From assembly GCF_049257235.1 (NCBI RefSeq), contig NZ_JBMMUF010000002.1, positions 310,001-374,000 on the forward strand: 64,000 nt of DNA. Direction: 5' to 3'. The translations under genes and the position numbers were made by a program. Numbering within the stretch: position 1 is the first letter of the stretch; each line of letters starts with the position of its first letter. The stretch comes from Pseudoalteromonas sp049257235. GTDB lineage: Bacteria; Pseudomonadota; Gammaproteobacteria; Enterobacterales; Alteromonadaceae. Positions 33,941 through 41,227 of the stretch are shown here, piece by piece. Under the pieces are notes generated by a model. That model was not told where the DNA came from. It did not search any database and saw only the letters and a list, made by a program, of their open reading frames with translations.

Positions 33941-35323
33941 ATGCTAAAAACAACATCAAGCCTGAGTGTATTGGCCATGGCTATTGCACTTGCGGGGTGC
34001 CAACAAGAGGGCCCTCAAGGCGAAAAAGTAACAATAAACAAAAACCCTTACCCTAGTACATATCAGCCGTTACCGAGACAAAGCACACTGTTTACCAATG
34101 CCACCGTTTTAGTGGGTGATGGCCAGCGTATTGATAATGGTGATGTATATGTGGTTGATGGCAAAGTCCAGCAAGTAGGCGAAGATTTGCAAGTCAATGC
34201 TGATGTGACGATTGACGCGCAAGGTAAATGGATCACCCCAGGTATTATCGATGTGCATTCACACTTAGGTGCTTACCCAAGCCCGTCGGTTGCTTCTCAC
34301 CAAGATGGTAATGAAATGACCGGGCCGGTTACGTCTGAAGTATGGGTTGAGCACTCAGTATGGCCTCAGGATCCGGGCTTCAACCGTGCACGTGAGGGCG
34401 GTATCACCAGTTTACAAATTCTGCCAGGTTCAGCAAACCTCATTGGCGGGCGCAGCGTCACATTGAAGAATGTTCCTGCTCACACTATGCAAGCTATGAA
34501 GTTTCCAGACGCGCCGTATGGTCTAAAAATGGCCTGTGGTGAAAACCCTAAGCGCGTGTATGGCAGCAAAGGAGTTTTACCATCAACACGTATGGGTAAC
34601 ATGGCGGGCTACCGCAAAGCATGGTCTGAGGCAACAGAGTACAAGCGTGCTTGGGAGCAATACGAGGCAGACTATGAAGCGGGTAAAAATGTTGATGCCC
34701 CTAAACGTGATATTCAGTTAGATACGCTACGAGGCGTATTAGATGGCGAGATACTCATCCATAACCACTGCTACAAAGCAGAGGAAATGGCAATGATGAT
34801 AGACCTGTCAAAAGAATTTGGTTATCACGCTGGCACATTCCATCATGGTATCGAAGCCTATAAAGTGGCCGATCTGCTAGCTGAGAATGGTAACTGCGCA
34901 GCACTGTGGCCAGATTGGTGGGGCTTTAAAATGGAAGCCTATGACATGGTGCAAGAAAATATCGCCATCGTGGATGCAGTAAAGAATTCATGTGCAGTTG
35001 TTCACTCGGACTCGGATACAACTATTCAGCGTCTTAACCAAGAAGCGGCGAAAGTCATGTATCGTGCAAATGAAAACGGCTTTGATATTGACGAAGCTCA
35101 CGCTATCAAGTGGATTACGTCAAACGCAGCAAAGTCTTTGGGTATCGATGACAAGACGGGTTCACTCACTGCGGGTAAGCAAGCAGATATCGTCATTTGG
35201 AATAACAGTCCATTTAGCGTTTACGCCAAAGCTGAGCAGGTGTTCATTGACGGTGCAAAAGTATATGACCGCAACGACGAAAAATACCAAGCTCAAAGTG
35301 ATTTTATGTTAGGCCAACGCTAA
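33941..35323 (+). CDS. Exported metal-dependent amidohydrolase
   Basis: A 460-residue lipoprotein with an amidohydrolase fold. The N-terminus SSLSVLAMAIALAGCQQ carries a lipobox (C20 from ATG 33941). The metal signature is IDVHSHLG (H106, H108); further likely ligands are in EILIHNHCYKAEE, GYHAGTFHHGIEAY and VVHSDSDTT. The C-terminal TGSLTAGKQADIVIWNNSPF is the composite barrel that closes the fold. Substrate unknown; imidazolonepropionase- and prolidase-like proteins of this type hydrolyse peptides or cyclic amides. AAGGAG precedes the start. It is co-transcribed with the related gene 11 bp downstream. Confidence 0.85.
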   Translation: MLKTTSSLSVLAMAIALAGCQQEGPQGEKVTINKNPYPSTYQPLPRQSTLFTNATVLVGDGQRIDNGDVYVVDGKVQQVGEDLQVNADVTIDAQGKWITPGIIDVHSHLGAYPSPSVASHQDGNEMTGPVTSEVWVEHSVWPQDPGFNRAREGGITSLQILPGSANLIGGRSVTLKNVPAHTMQAMKFPDAPYGLKMACGENPKRVYGSKGVLPSTRMGNMAGYRKAWSEATEYKRAWEQYEADYEAGKNVDAPKRDIQLDTLRGVLDGEILIHNHCYKAEEMAMMIDLSKEFGYHAGTFHHGIEAYKVADLLAENGNCAALWPDWWGFKMEAYDMVQENIAIVDAVKNSCAVVHSDSDTTIQRLNQEAAKVMYRANENGFDIDEAHAIKWITSNAAKSLGIDDKTGSLTAGKQADIVIWNNSPFSVYAKAEQVFIDGAKVYDRNDEKYQAQSDFMLGQR

Positions 35324-35334
35324 GGAGAATAAGG

Positions 35335-36552
35335 ATGAAACTGTTTACACTAACATCAGTTGCCGCAGCCCTAGCGATGAGCTCATCGGTTGCAGCACAA
35401 ACAATGGCAATTACGAACGCTACTATTCATACCGCAACAGAGCTGGGCACGCTTAGTAATGCTTCAGTGATTATTGAAAATGGCAAAATAACAGCTATCA
35501 ACCCGGACCAAGTTAACGCAGATGTGATAGTTGACGCTCAAGGCAAGGTCTTAACACCTGGTTTTATTGGTTCACGAAACCAACTTGGCTTAGTCGAAGT
35601 AGGTGCTGTGGCAGAGTCTCGTGACGGTGCTGATAAAAAAGCGTCAATTACCTTTGACCCAAGTTCAGCATTTAACCCTCGTTCGTCTTTAATCCCATAC
35701 GCTCGTAAGGGCGGTGTCACTAAAGATGTGATCACTCCAAGCGGTAGCGAAGGTATTTTTGATGGCATGGCGGCGGTTGTGTCACTGAGCGGTGAGTTTG
35801 ACAGTGTTGCTCAAAAGCATGTTGCGCTTGCTGTAGATTTGGGTGCGAAGCGTGAAGGTTCACGTGCTTTGTCATTAGCGCAATTAGACGACAAGCTAGA
35901 CGCATTCAAAAATAAAGAGAAGAAAGACGACGACAAAGCTAAGCCTGAGGATAAAATTCTCGAAGGTGTTTTCGCTAAGGAAATCCCGCTTCTGATCAGC
36001 GTGTCTCGTGCGTCTGACATGCTTGAGTTGCTCAAACTCAAAGCCAAGTACGATGTTGAAATGGTATTTGCTGGTGCACAGGATGCAGTACTTATTGCGG
36101 ATAAACTTGCAGCAACGGGTACACCTGTAATTATCAGCGCAATGGATAACTTGCCTGGCAACTTTGACTCTATGCATGCTGATTTAGCGAATGCGGGCAA
36201 GCTTGAAAAAGCTGGTGTTAAAGTTATTCTAACCATCGCCGGTGACAGCGCGCATAATCTGTATCAACTTCGTTTTGATGCCGGTAATGCCGTTTCATAT
36301 GGCATGAGCCCTGAGGGCGCATTAGCTGCTATCAGTAGTAATGTGGCAGAGGTGTTTAATATCAATGCCGGTGCAATTGCTGTTGGTAATGCAGCTGATA
36401 TGGCACTATGGAGCGCAGATCCTTTTGAAATTAGCACAAAGCTTGAAAAGGTATGGATAGACGGTGTGGAAGTGTCCACTGATTCACGCCATGATAAGTT
36501 GCGTGAGCGTTATACGACTGAGTCAGATATGCCTCGTGCATATACTAAGTAA
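35335..36552 (+). CDS. Amidohydrolase-like protein lacking the metal HxH motif
   Basis: A 405-residue exported protein, signal peptide MKLFTLTSVAAALAMSSSVA. It has the same fold as the previous gene: TPGFIGSRNQLGLVEV at the place where amidohydrolases have HxH, so S80-R81-N82 replaces the ligands; later HNLYQLRFDAGNAVSYG and GAIAVGNAADMALWSADPFE are kept. A Lys/Asp-rich linker (about 191-207) is inserted. It is probably catalytically inactive or uses another chemistry, perhaps a partner of the first protein. Good GGAGAATAAGG precedes the ATG. Terminator follows. Confidence 0.83.
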   Translation: MKLFTLTSVAAALAMSSSVAAQTMAITNATIHTATELGTLSNASVIIENGKITAINPDQVNADVIVDAQGKVLTPGFIGSRNQLGLVEVGAVAESRDGADKKASITFDPSSAFNPRSSLIPYARKGGVTKDVITPSGSEGIFDGMAAVVSLSGEFDSVAQKHVALAVDLGAKREGSRALSLAQLDDKLDAFKNKEKKDDDKAKPEDKILEGVFAKEIPLLISVSRASDMLELLKLKAKYDVEMVFAGAQDAVLIADKLAATGTPVIISAMDNLPGNFDSMHADLANAGKLEKAGVKVILTIAGDSAHNLYQLRFDAGNAVSYGMSPEGALAAISSNVAEVFNINAGAIAVGNAADMALWSADPFEISTKLEKVWIDGVEVSTDSRHDKLRERYTTESDMPRAYTK

Positions 36553-36572
36553 TATCTTAGGCAATATGAAAG

Positions 36573-36596
36573 AAGGCGCCATCTGGCGCCTTATTT
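36573..36596 (+). terminator. Terminator after the amidohydrolase pair
   Basis: Stem AAGGCGCC / GGCGCCTT with ATCT loop and a T-rich tail ATTTCATT. It lies between convergent genes and ends 13 bp before the tusE stop. Confidence 0.75.
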
Positions 36597-36609
36597 CATT
36601 CAATGGGTA

Positions 36610-36939
36610 TTAGATACAGCGTGCTGGCTTTGGTAGCCCAGCGATTTTAGTCGCTTGCTTGGCTGGGCCTTTAGGGAATAGTTTGTATAGGTATTTACTG
36701 TTACCTTTGTCTTCCCCTAGCTTTTTTGCCATCGCTTTTACCAGCATACGAATAGCAGGGCTAGTATCAAACTCTTCATAGAAATCACGCACAAACATGA
36801 TCACCTCCCAGTGGGCATCTGATAGCGAAATGTTTTCACCCTGTGCGATAACAGGAGCAAGCTCCTTTGACCATTGAGTGCTATCTAATAAGTAACCTTC
36901 TTTATCTGTTTCTAACTGCTGTCCGTTAAATTCAATCAT
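36610..36939 (-). CDS. tusE: Sulfur carrier protein TusE (DsrC family)
   Basis: A 109-residue protein that accepts sulfur from TusBCD and passes it to MnmA for 2-thiouridine in tRNA. The penultimate cysteine in ARCI is the persulfide carrier of DsrC/TusE proteins. Other family features are DFYEEFDTSPAIRMLVKAM and GNSKYLYKLFPKGPAKQA. Its start overlaps the tusB stop by one base (TAATG), so it is the last gene of tusDCBE. Confidence 0.93.
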   Translation of the reverse strand: MIEFNGQQLETDKEGYLLDSTQWSKELAPVIAQGENISLSDAHWEVIMFVRDFYEEFDTSPAIRMLVKAMAKKLGEDKGNSKYLYKLFPKGPAKQATKIAGLPKPARCI

Positions 36940-37202
36940 TATTCACTCACACATCGTGTGTAGGTCAATGTCAACTCTACCCACTTTTCATCGCTAATTA
37001 GCTGTACTTTCGAAGCTCTAGGTTGCGCGCCTCTGCCTATGACGTCTTCCTCTAGTGCATATATAGGCACGTTAAATTTGCAAAATGCATCGGCATTATA
37101 ACAAGCATCGGCACGAAGGAGCAGCGCGTCATCGTTGCCAAGTTTGTTGTGCAGATCAGTGCTATGAGTCACTGGTCGACTGATTATAAAAAGCGTATTC
37201 AT
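36939..37202 (-). CDS. tusB: Sulfur relay protein TusB (DsrH family)
   Basis: An 87-residue DsrH-like protein, part of the hexameric TusBCD complex for tRNA thiolation. MNTLFIISRP and LLLRADACYNAD are consistent with TusB; the family is poorly conserved, and position between tusC and tusE adds confidence. Overlaps tusE by one base. Confidence 0.87.
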   Translation of the reverse strand: MNTLFIISRPVTHSTDLHNKLGNDDALLLRADACYNADAFCKFNVPIYALEEDVIGRGAQPRASKVQLISDEKWVELTLTYTRCVSE

Positions 37203-37204
37203 CG

Positions 37205-37561
37205 TTATATAACCACCACATAGTCAGCTTGAGAAATCAATTCTTGCTTTTGTATGCTTGTTGCTTTGTGAACATCAATCAGCAGCTCCTCGCTTTGAAG
37301 GCCATGCATAGTCAGAGCATCAGTGCATACATACACTTGGTCAACGTCATAAAGTTCAAGCATCTTAATCGCTTTGGTAAAATCTTTATGGCCCAGTTGC
37401 TTTGGTGATTGACTCGGTGTTAATGCCAGCACTGCGTCGTTTTCAATTAACCAACTTACTTGTTGGTCGATAGCGGCAAAAATGAGCACCATATCCAACG
37501 CTTCTTTTAAGCTTTGGTGGTAGTAGGGCGCCTCTTTACTAATGACTAATATCTTTCTCAT
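37205..37561 (-). CDS. tusC: Sulfur relay protein TusC (DsrF family)
   Basis: A 118-residue DsrE/F-fold protein of the TusBCD complex. RKILVISKEAPYYHQSLKEA and ALDMVLIFAAIDQQVSWLI match TusC. ATG at 37561 overlaps the tusD stop (ATGA), favouring this start over one 15 bp further upstream. Two bases separate it from tusB. Confidence 0.9.
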   Translation of the reverse strand: MRKILVISKEAPYYHQSLKEALDMVLIFAAIDQQVSWLIENDAVLALTPSQSPKQLGHKDFTKAIKMLELYDVDQVYVCTDALTMHGLQSEELLIDVHKATSIQKQELISQADYVVVI

Positions 37562-37911
37562 TTGAACTGCACCCACTTGTCGGCAGCACTCGTCAGCATG
37601 GCAAATTCAGCTAGGCCGGAGACATTAAATGCGCTGCTATCATCTATCGCTATGCCACGTTTTCCCGCAGCAGTGATACACACTTGCACGTCGATATTTA
37701 AATCAAAGATGCGCGACCATATATTCTCTGGGTTAAACTCGTCATTGCTTACATCAAAGTTATCGCAGGCATGATATACGCCATCTTGATATAAAAATAT
37801 GCAGGAAATTTGATGTCCTGCTGCTATTACGCTTTGGCTAAAGCGATAAAGTGCCTGTAAGGTGCAGACATCGCTAGGTGAGCTATGTAAAGAAAGTACA
37901 AAGTTTGCCAA
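37558..37911 (-). CDS. tusD: Sulfurtransferase TusD (DsrE family)
   Basis: A 117-residue protein if the TTG at 37911 is the start (NFVLSLHSSPSDVCTLQALY follows). The sulfur-accepting Cys is in DVQVCITAAGKRG, equivalent to E. coli C78. An ATG 24 bp further upstream would put the start inside a terminator hairpin and add a tail with no counterpart, so I prefer TTG. First gene of tusDCBE, with tusC, tusB and tusE tightly packed. Confidence 0.82.
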   Translation of the reverse strand: MANFVLSLHSSPSDVCTLQALYRFSQSVIAAGHQISCIFLYQDGVYHACDNFDVSNDEFNPENIWSRIFDLNIDVQVCITAAGKRGIAIDDSSAFNVSGLAEFAMLTSAADKWVQFK

Positions 37912-37918
37912 ATTCAAT

Positions 37919-37950
37919 CCAAAAAAAAGCCCCAATTAATGGGGCTTATT
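37919..37950 (-). terminator. Terminator or attenuator between yccA and tusD
   Basis: On the minus strand AAGCCCC / GGGGCTT with ATTAATT loop is followed by TTTTTTTT. It follows the yccA stop at 18 bp and ends 8 bp before the tusD start, so any tus promoter must lie upstream in yccA or within the stem itself. Confidence 0.85.
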
Positions 37951-37967
37951 CTAGCAAATCCTGTGGA

Positions 37968-38633
37968 TTAGTCATCCGCTGCGCCAAGAAGGTGAAGCAA
38001 AGATGTGAATAGGTTATAAATATTCAAATAAAGACCAACTGTTGCGCGTACATAGTTAGTCTCGCCACCATTAATAATGCGGCTGGTATCAAACAATATA
38101 AGGCCAGACATGATGAGTACTACAGCAGCATTAAGTGCCATAAACATAACTGAGCTGCCGATAAAGATGTTTACGATGCTAATGACGATTACTGCAATCA
38201 AGCCCACCGTTAAGAAGCCACCCATGAATGAGAAGTCTTTTTTAGTGGTTAGCGCGTAAGCAGACAAACCAAAAAATATTAGCGCTGTTGAGCCAAGTGC
38301 TTGCATGATAAGCATTGGGCCGTTTGCCATCGCTACATAGTGGTTAAGAAGCGGGCCTAGGCCGAAACCTAAAACACCTGTGAAAGCGAACACCCAAAGT
38401 ACACCCGAGGCTGTTTCCGCTTTCTTGTTAATAATGAAAAGCATACCAAAGGCGACCAATGAGCAAATAAGCCCCGTAAAGAACGGAGGGTTAATCGCCA
38501 TTGAAATACCAGCTGTCACCGCACTAAAGGCAAGTGTCATCGCCAGTAAGAAATATGTGTTTTTTAATACTTTGTTTGTTTCAATGGTCGACATCACCGG
38601 CTGAGCCGAGCTGTACGAATTGTTAAACGCCAT
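37968..38633 (-). CDS. yccA: Bax inhibitor-1/YccA family membrane protein
   Basis: A 221-residue protein with seven membrane segments. The family end LILFDTSRIINGGETNYVRA and the central GLSAYALTTKKDFSFMGGFL are present. E. coli YccA modulates FtsH proteolysis of membrane proteins and is next to tusE there too, so the arrangement is conserved. AAGGAG before the ATG. It is transcribed leftwards toward the tus genes. Confidence 0.9.
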   Translation of the reverse strand: MAFNNSYSSAQPVMSTIETNKVLKNTYFLLAMTLAFSAVTAGISMAINPPFFTGLICSLVAFGMLFIINKKAETASGVLWVFAFTGVLGFGLGPLLNHYVAMANGPMLIMQALGSTALIFFGLSAYALTTKKDFSFMGGFLTVGLIAVIVISIVNIFIGSSVMFMALNAAVVLIMSGLILFDTSRIINGGETNYVRATVGLYLNIYNLFTSLLHLLGAADD

Positions 38634-38857
38634 TGTGAAACTCCTTTAAGTTAATCAATCCCCGAATACTTCGGTGTATCCGAGATTAAGACTATCAAGA
38701 CTTATAAATATGGGCAAACCTTTCACTTTCAATACGCTATAAAATCGCAAAATCGATCTAAAAACAAACAAACTAGACAAAAATTAAGCGTTTAAACAAA
38801 AAATTCAAAATAACACTTCACAAACGCAATTCATTTATCTAATATTCGCACCGCTGC

Positions 38858-38948
38858 GGAGAGATGGCTGAGTGGTTGAAAGCACCGGTCTTGAAAACCG
38901 GCATACGTTAATAGCGTATCTAGGGTTCAAATCCCTATCTCTCCGCCA
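38858..38948 (+). tRNA. tRNA-Ser (TGA)
   Basis: A 91-nt class II tRNA: acceptor GGAGAGA / TCTCTCC, anticodon arm CCGGT-CTTGAAA-ACCGG with anticodon TGA, long variable arm around ATACGTTAATAGCGTAT, T arm AGGGTTCAAATCCCT and encoded GCCA. Confidence 0.95.
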
Positions 38949-38990
38949 CTAAATTCAGTTTAGGTGAAACATCATCTAAACAACCGTATT

Positions 38991-39081
38991 GGAGAGATGG
39001 CTGAGTGGTTGAAAGCACCGGTCTTGAAAACCGGCATACGTTAATAGCGTATCTAGGGTTCAAATCCCTATCTCTCCGCCA
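38991..39081 (+). tRNA. tRNA-Ser (TGA), second copy
   Basis: Identical to the copy at 38858-38948 over all 91 nt, 42 bp downstream, same strand. Both likely come from one transcript ending in the next terminator. Confidence 0.95.
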
Positions 39082-39087
39082 CATAAG

Positions 39088-39119
39088 AAGGGGCTTACTC
39101 ATCGAGTAAGCCCCTTTTT
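39088..39119 (+). terminator. Terminator after the tRNA-Ser pair
   Basis: AAGGGGCTTACTC / GAGTAAGCCCCTT stem with ATC loop and TTTTT tail, starting 7 bp after the second tRNA. Confidence 0.93.
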
Positions 39120-39207
39120 GCTGTTGTAATTCTTTATCCTTCACCCACGCATTTGCCTTGTTATTAGACTAAGGTCCAGTTTGGTATTTGATTCTCTTTC
39201 TGCGACT

Positions 39208-39268
39208 CTAAGGTGTGTTGATCTTTGATTGGAGCAAAATGCATACCTCAAAGACAAAGATGGCCTAG
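39208..39268 (+). repeat. Degenerate compact R1-type repeat
   Basis: Starts CTAAGGTGTGTTGATCTTTG and ends with CAAAGATGGCCTAG, imperfect inverted ends related to those of R1 (GGGCGTGTTGATCTTTG). The core carries ATTGGAGCAAAATGCATACC instead of the R1 interior. It ends 33 bp before the next gene. Lower confidence than the other copies because the arms have several mismatches. Confidence 0.5.
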
Positions 39269-39301
39269 TATCGATATGTGATAATAAGAGAGAGTTCCAA
39301 C

Positions 39302-39691
39302 ATGAAGCACAAACTCGCTAAAGCAGTTTTATATTCACTTCTTGCCCCTGTAATTATTGGTGTCTGTATAGGCATCTATTATGCCCTCGGGGCCGATCAA
39401 AATGGTTCGCAGATATTTTTCAGTGTTTTACTTTCGGCACTAGCAAATGCACATATTGTTGGCTTATCCATGGCACTGTTTGTGGTTCCTAGCTACTTAC
39501 TGATGTTCAAATACCAAAAAGTCCACTATAGCGGAGTGCTTACCCTAGGTTTGGTTGGGGGCGCTTTTTTTAGTTATTTACTTGGTGCAAGTGTGGGATT
39601 TCTATTGATTGTTAATGCCGTTATGGCAGCCCTTGGAAGTGGTCTTTTTCTCTTTGGGTTGAGGCGAGTCAACCGCGAAATTACGCTGTAA
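39302..39691 (+). CDS. Small predicted membrane protein, unknown function
   Basis: A 129-residue protein with four membrane segments (about 8-28, 38-65, 78-98, 100-120). I recognise no family. ATG 39302 is chosen over an in-frame GTG at 39278 because only a weak GAGAG site lies before it and the longer tail is polar. Single gene; both sides have long gaps. Confidence 0.6.
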   Translation: MKHKLAKAVLYSLLAPVIIGVCIGIYYALGADQNGSQIFFSVLLSALANAHIVGLSMALFVVPSYLLMFKYQKVHYSGVLTLGLVGGAFFSYLLGASVGFLLIVNAVMAALGSGLFLFGLRRVNREITL

Positions 39692-39817
39692 TGCCTTAAT
39701 TTTAATCAACTAGCCACTTTTAGTGCTTTGATGCCAATTTTTTCCCTCGAAAAGGTTTCATTTGCGCGCTACAAAGAGTACCTTAAACACTGCGTATTCT
39801 ATGTGAAGTAGTATTTG

Positions 39818-40279
39818 ATGAGCAAAGAAGATTTTTATCGCTCTTTGACAGAGCAAGCACAAGCCTTAATTGCCGATGAGCCTAATTTAATTGCAAATTT
39901 AGCTAACATCAGTGCGTTGTTATATATGTCCCTTGAGGATATTAATTGGGCTGGTTTTTACCTACTGGAATCGCCAGAGCAACTCGTGCTTGGCCCATTC
40001 CAAGGCAAACCTGCCTGCGTGCGCATTGAAGTAGGCAAAGGTGTATGCGGCAGTGCTGTAGCCGAAGATAAAACTCAACTTGTTTTTGATGTGCATCAGT
40101 TTGAAGGACACATCGCATGTGATGCTGCGTCTAATTCAGAAATTGTTATCGTGGTTAAGAAAAACGGCGAAGCAATAGGCGTTTTAGACATCGACAGTCC
40201 AAGTGTCGGGCGCTTTGATGAAGCAGACCAAGCCGGTCTAGAAAACCTAGTTCGTTGTTTAGAAAAGCACATTGCATGA
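39818..40279 (+). CDS. msrC: Free methionine-(R)-sulfoxide reductase (GAF type)
   Basis: A 153-residue GAF-fold enzyme that reduces free Met-R-sulfoxide (E. coli MsrC/YebR). The three redox cysteines are C67, C77 and C101, with the same spacing (10, 24) as C84, C94 and C118 in E. coli. GPFQGKPACVRI and GKGVCGSAV are hallmark segments. ATG 39818 preferred over TTG 39815. Its stop overlaps the next start (ATGA). Confidence 0.93.
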   Translation: MSKEDFYRSLTEQAQALIADEPNLIANLANISALLYMSLEDINWAGFYLLESPEQLVLGPFQGKPACVRIEVGKGVCGSAVAEDKTQLVFDVHQFEGHIACDAASNSEIVIVVKKNGEAIGVLDIDSPSVGRFDEADQAGLENLVRCLEKHIA

Positions 40280-40554
40280 AAGATCTACTAAGCGTACATG
40301 ATTACCTATTTTCGATTGTAGACGTGGGTGATTGGGAAGGGGATGAAGAGCTGGTATGTGAGCGTTTAAACGAACTCATTCACCACGCTTGGGAGCGCCT
40401 GCCCGATGATCTTGGTTGCGATCATATCGACAGTATCATCACTGGTATTTGGGAACACCTTCGTGGCGATCTTGCATTAATAGATGCGGAGCCCGAAGAG
40501 CTACTAGACTGGGTTGAACACTATATAGACTCTGCTCAAGATGAGCTGATGTAA
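40276..40554 (+). CDS. Small acidic conserved protein between msrC and proQ
   Basis: A 92-residue soluble protein, strongly acidic, starting at ATG 40276 (overlapping the msrC stop); the upstream frame is inside msrC. Sequence MKDLLSVHDYLFSIVDVGDW and later DDLGCDHIDSIITGIWEHLR suggest a helical protein. I do not know its family. The 4-bp overlap and short spacing to proQ (14 bp) make it part of a msrC-proQ-prc transcription unit. Confidence 0.75.
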   Translation: MKDLLSVHDYLFSIVDVGDWEGDEELVCERLNELIHHAWERLPDDLGCDHIDSIITGIWEHLRGDLALIDAEPEELLDWVEHYIDSAQDELM

Positions 40555-40568
40555 ATTAAGGTTTAGAA

Positions 40569-41213
40569 ATGGAAACCACAAACAAGCTAAAAGACATTAA
40601 TGAAGTATTGGCATTTCTTTATGAAGAATTTCCAAACTGTTTCAAACAAAAAGAAGGTATCAAACCTCTCAAAGTAGGTATCTTTAAAGACATCGCAGAG
40701 CGTATTGATGGCAATGAAAAAGTCAGCAAAACGCAAGTTCGTCAAGCACTTAGAAAGTACACTTCTAACTGGCGTTATCTTGAAGCTGTGGTGAAAAACG
40801 AATTCCGTGTTGACCTTGACGGCAATCAAGCAGAAAAGGTTGAACAAGAGCATATTGACCATGCTCAAACAGCGCTTGAGCAAAGCCGTGCCAAAATGGC
40901 GAAACGAAAGAAGCCAGCGCGTCCAGCTAGAGACGGTGACACAAAGGGTTACAAAAAACGTCCTCAGGGCAGTGGTAAACCTGCACCAAAAGGCGCTAAA
41001 GTCAAAAAAGCGCCAGTAGAACAACCACGTCGTAGTAATAAAGTTGAACCTTTACCAAGCGACAAGGTCAAGGCTAATACCAAAGTAAAAGTAAAATTAG
41101 GTCAAGCACTGGTTAACGGCACTATCACTGAAGTCAACAAAGACGAGATCCATGTTGAACTAGTGACAGGTATGCAGGTTAAAACCAAAGCAGACAGCTT
41201 ATACCTAGTTTAG
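40569..41213 (+). CDS. proQ: RNA chaperone ProQ
   Basis: A 214-residue protein: N-terminal FinO-like RNA-binding domain (about 5-115, FLYEEFPNCFKQKEGIKPLK, then VSKTQVRQALRKYTSNWRYL), a Lys/Pro-rich linker, and a C-terminal Tudor-like domain (from about 158, NTKVKVKLGQALVNGTITEV). ProQ binds structured RNAs and 3' ends. Next to prc downstream, as in E. coli. Spacing 14 bp to the upstream gene, and prc starts 14 bp later. Confidence 0.94.
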   Translation: METTNKLKDINEVLAFLYEEFPNCFKQKEGIKPLKVGIFKDIAERIDGNEKVSKTQVRQALRKYTSNWRYLEAVVKNEFRVDLDGNQAEKVEQEHIDHAQTALEQSRAKMAKRKKPARPARDGDTKGYKKRPQGSGKPAPKGAKVKKAPVEQPRRSNKVEPLPSDKVKANTKVKVKLGQALVNGTITEVNKDEIHVELVTGMQVKTKADSLYLV

Positions 41214-41227
41214 AAAAGGAGTCGTGC

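Noticed and set aside
38858..39081. CRISPR-like direct repeats
   Set aside because: The two 91-bp identical units fold as tRNA-Ser and there are only two; no other regularly spaced repeat was found in the window.
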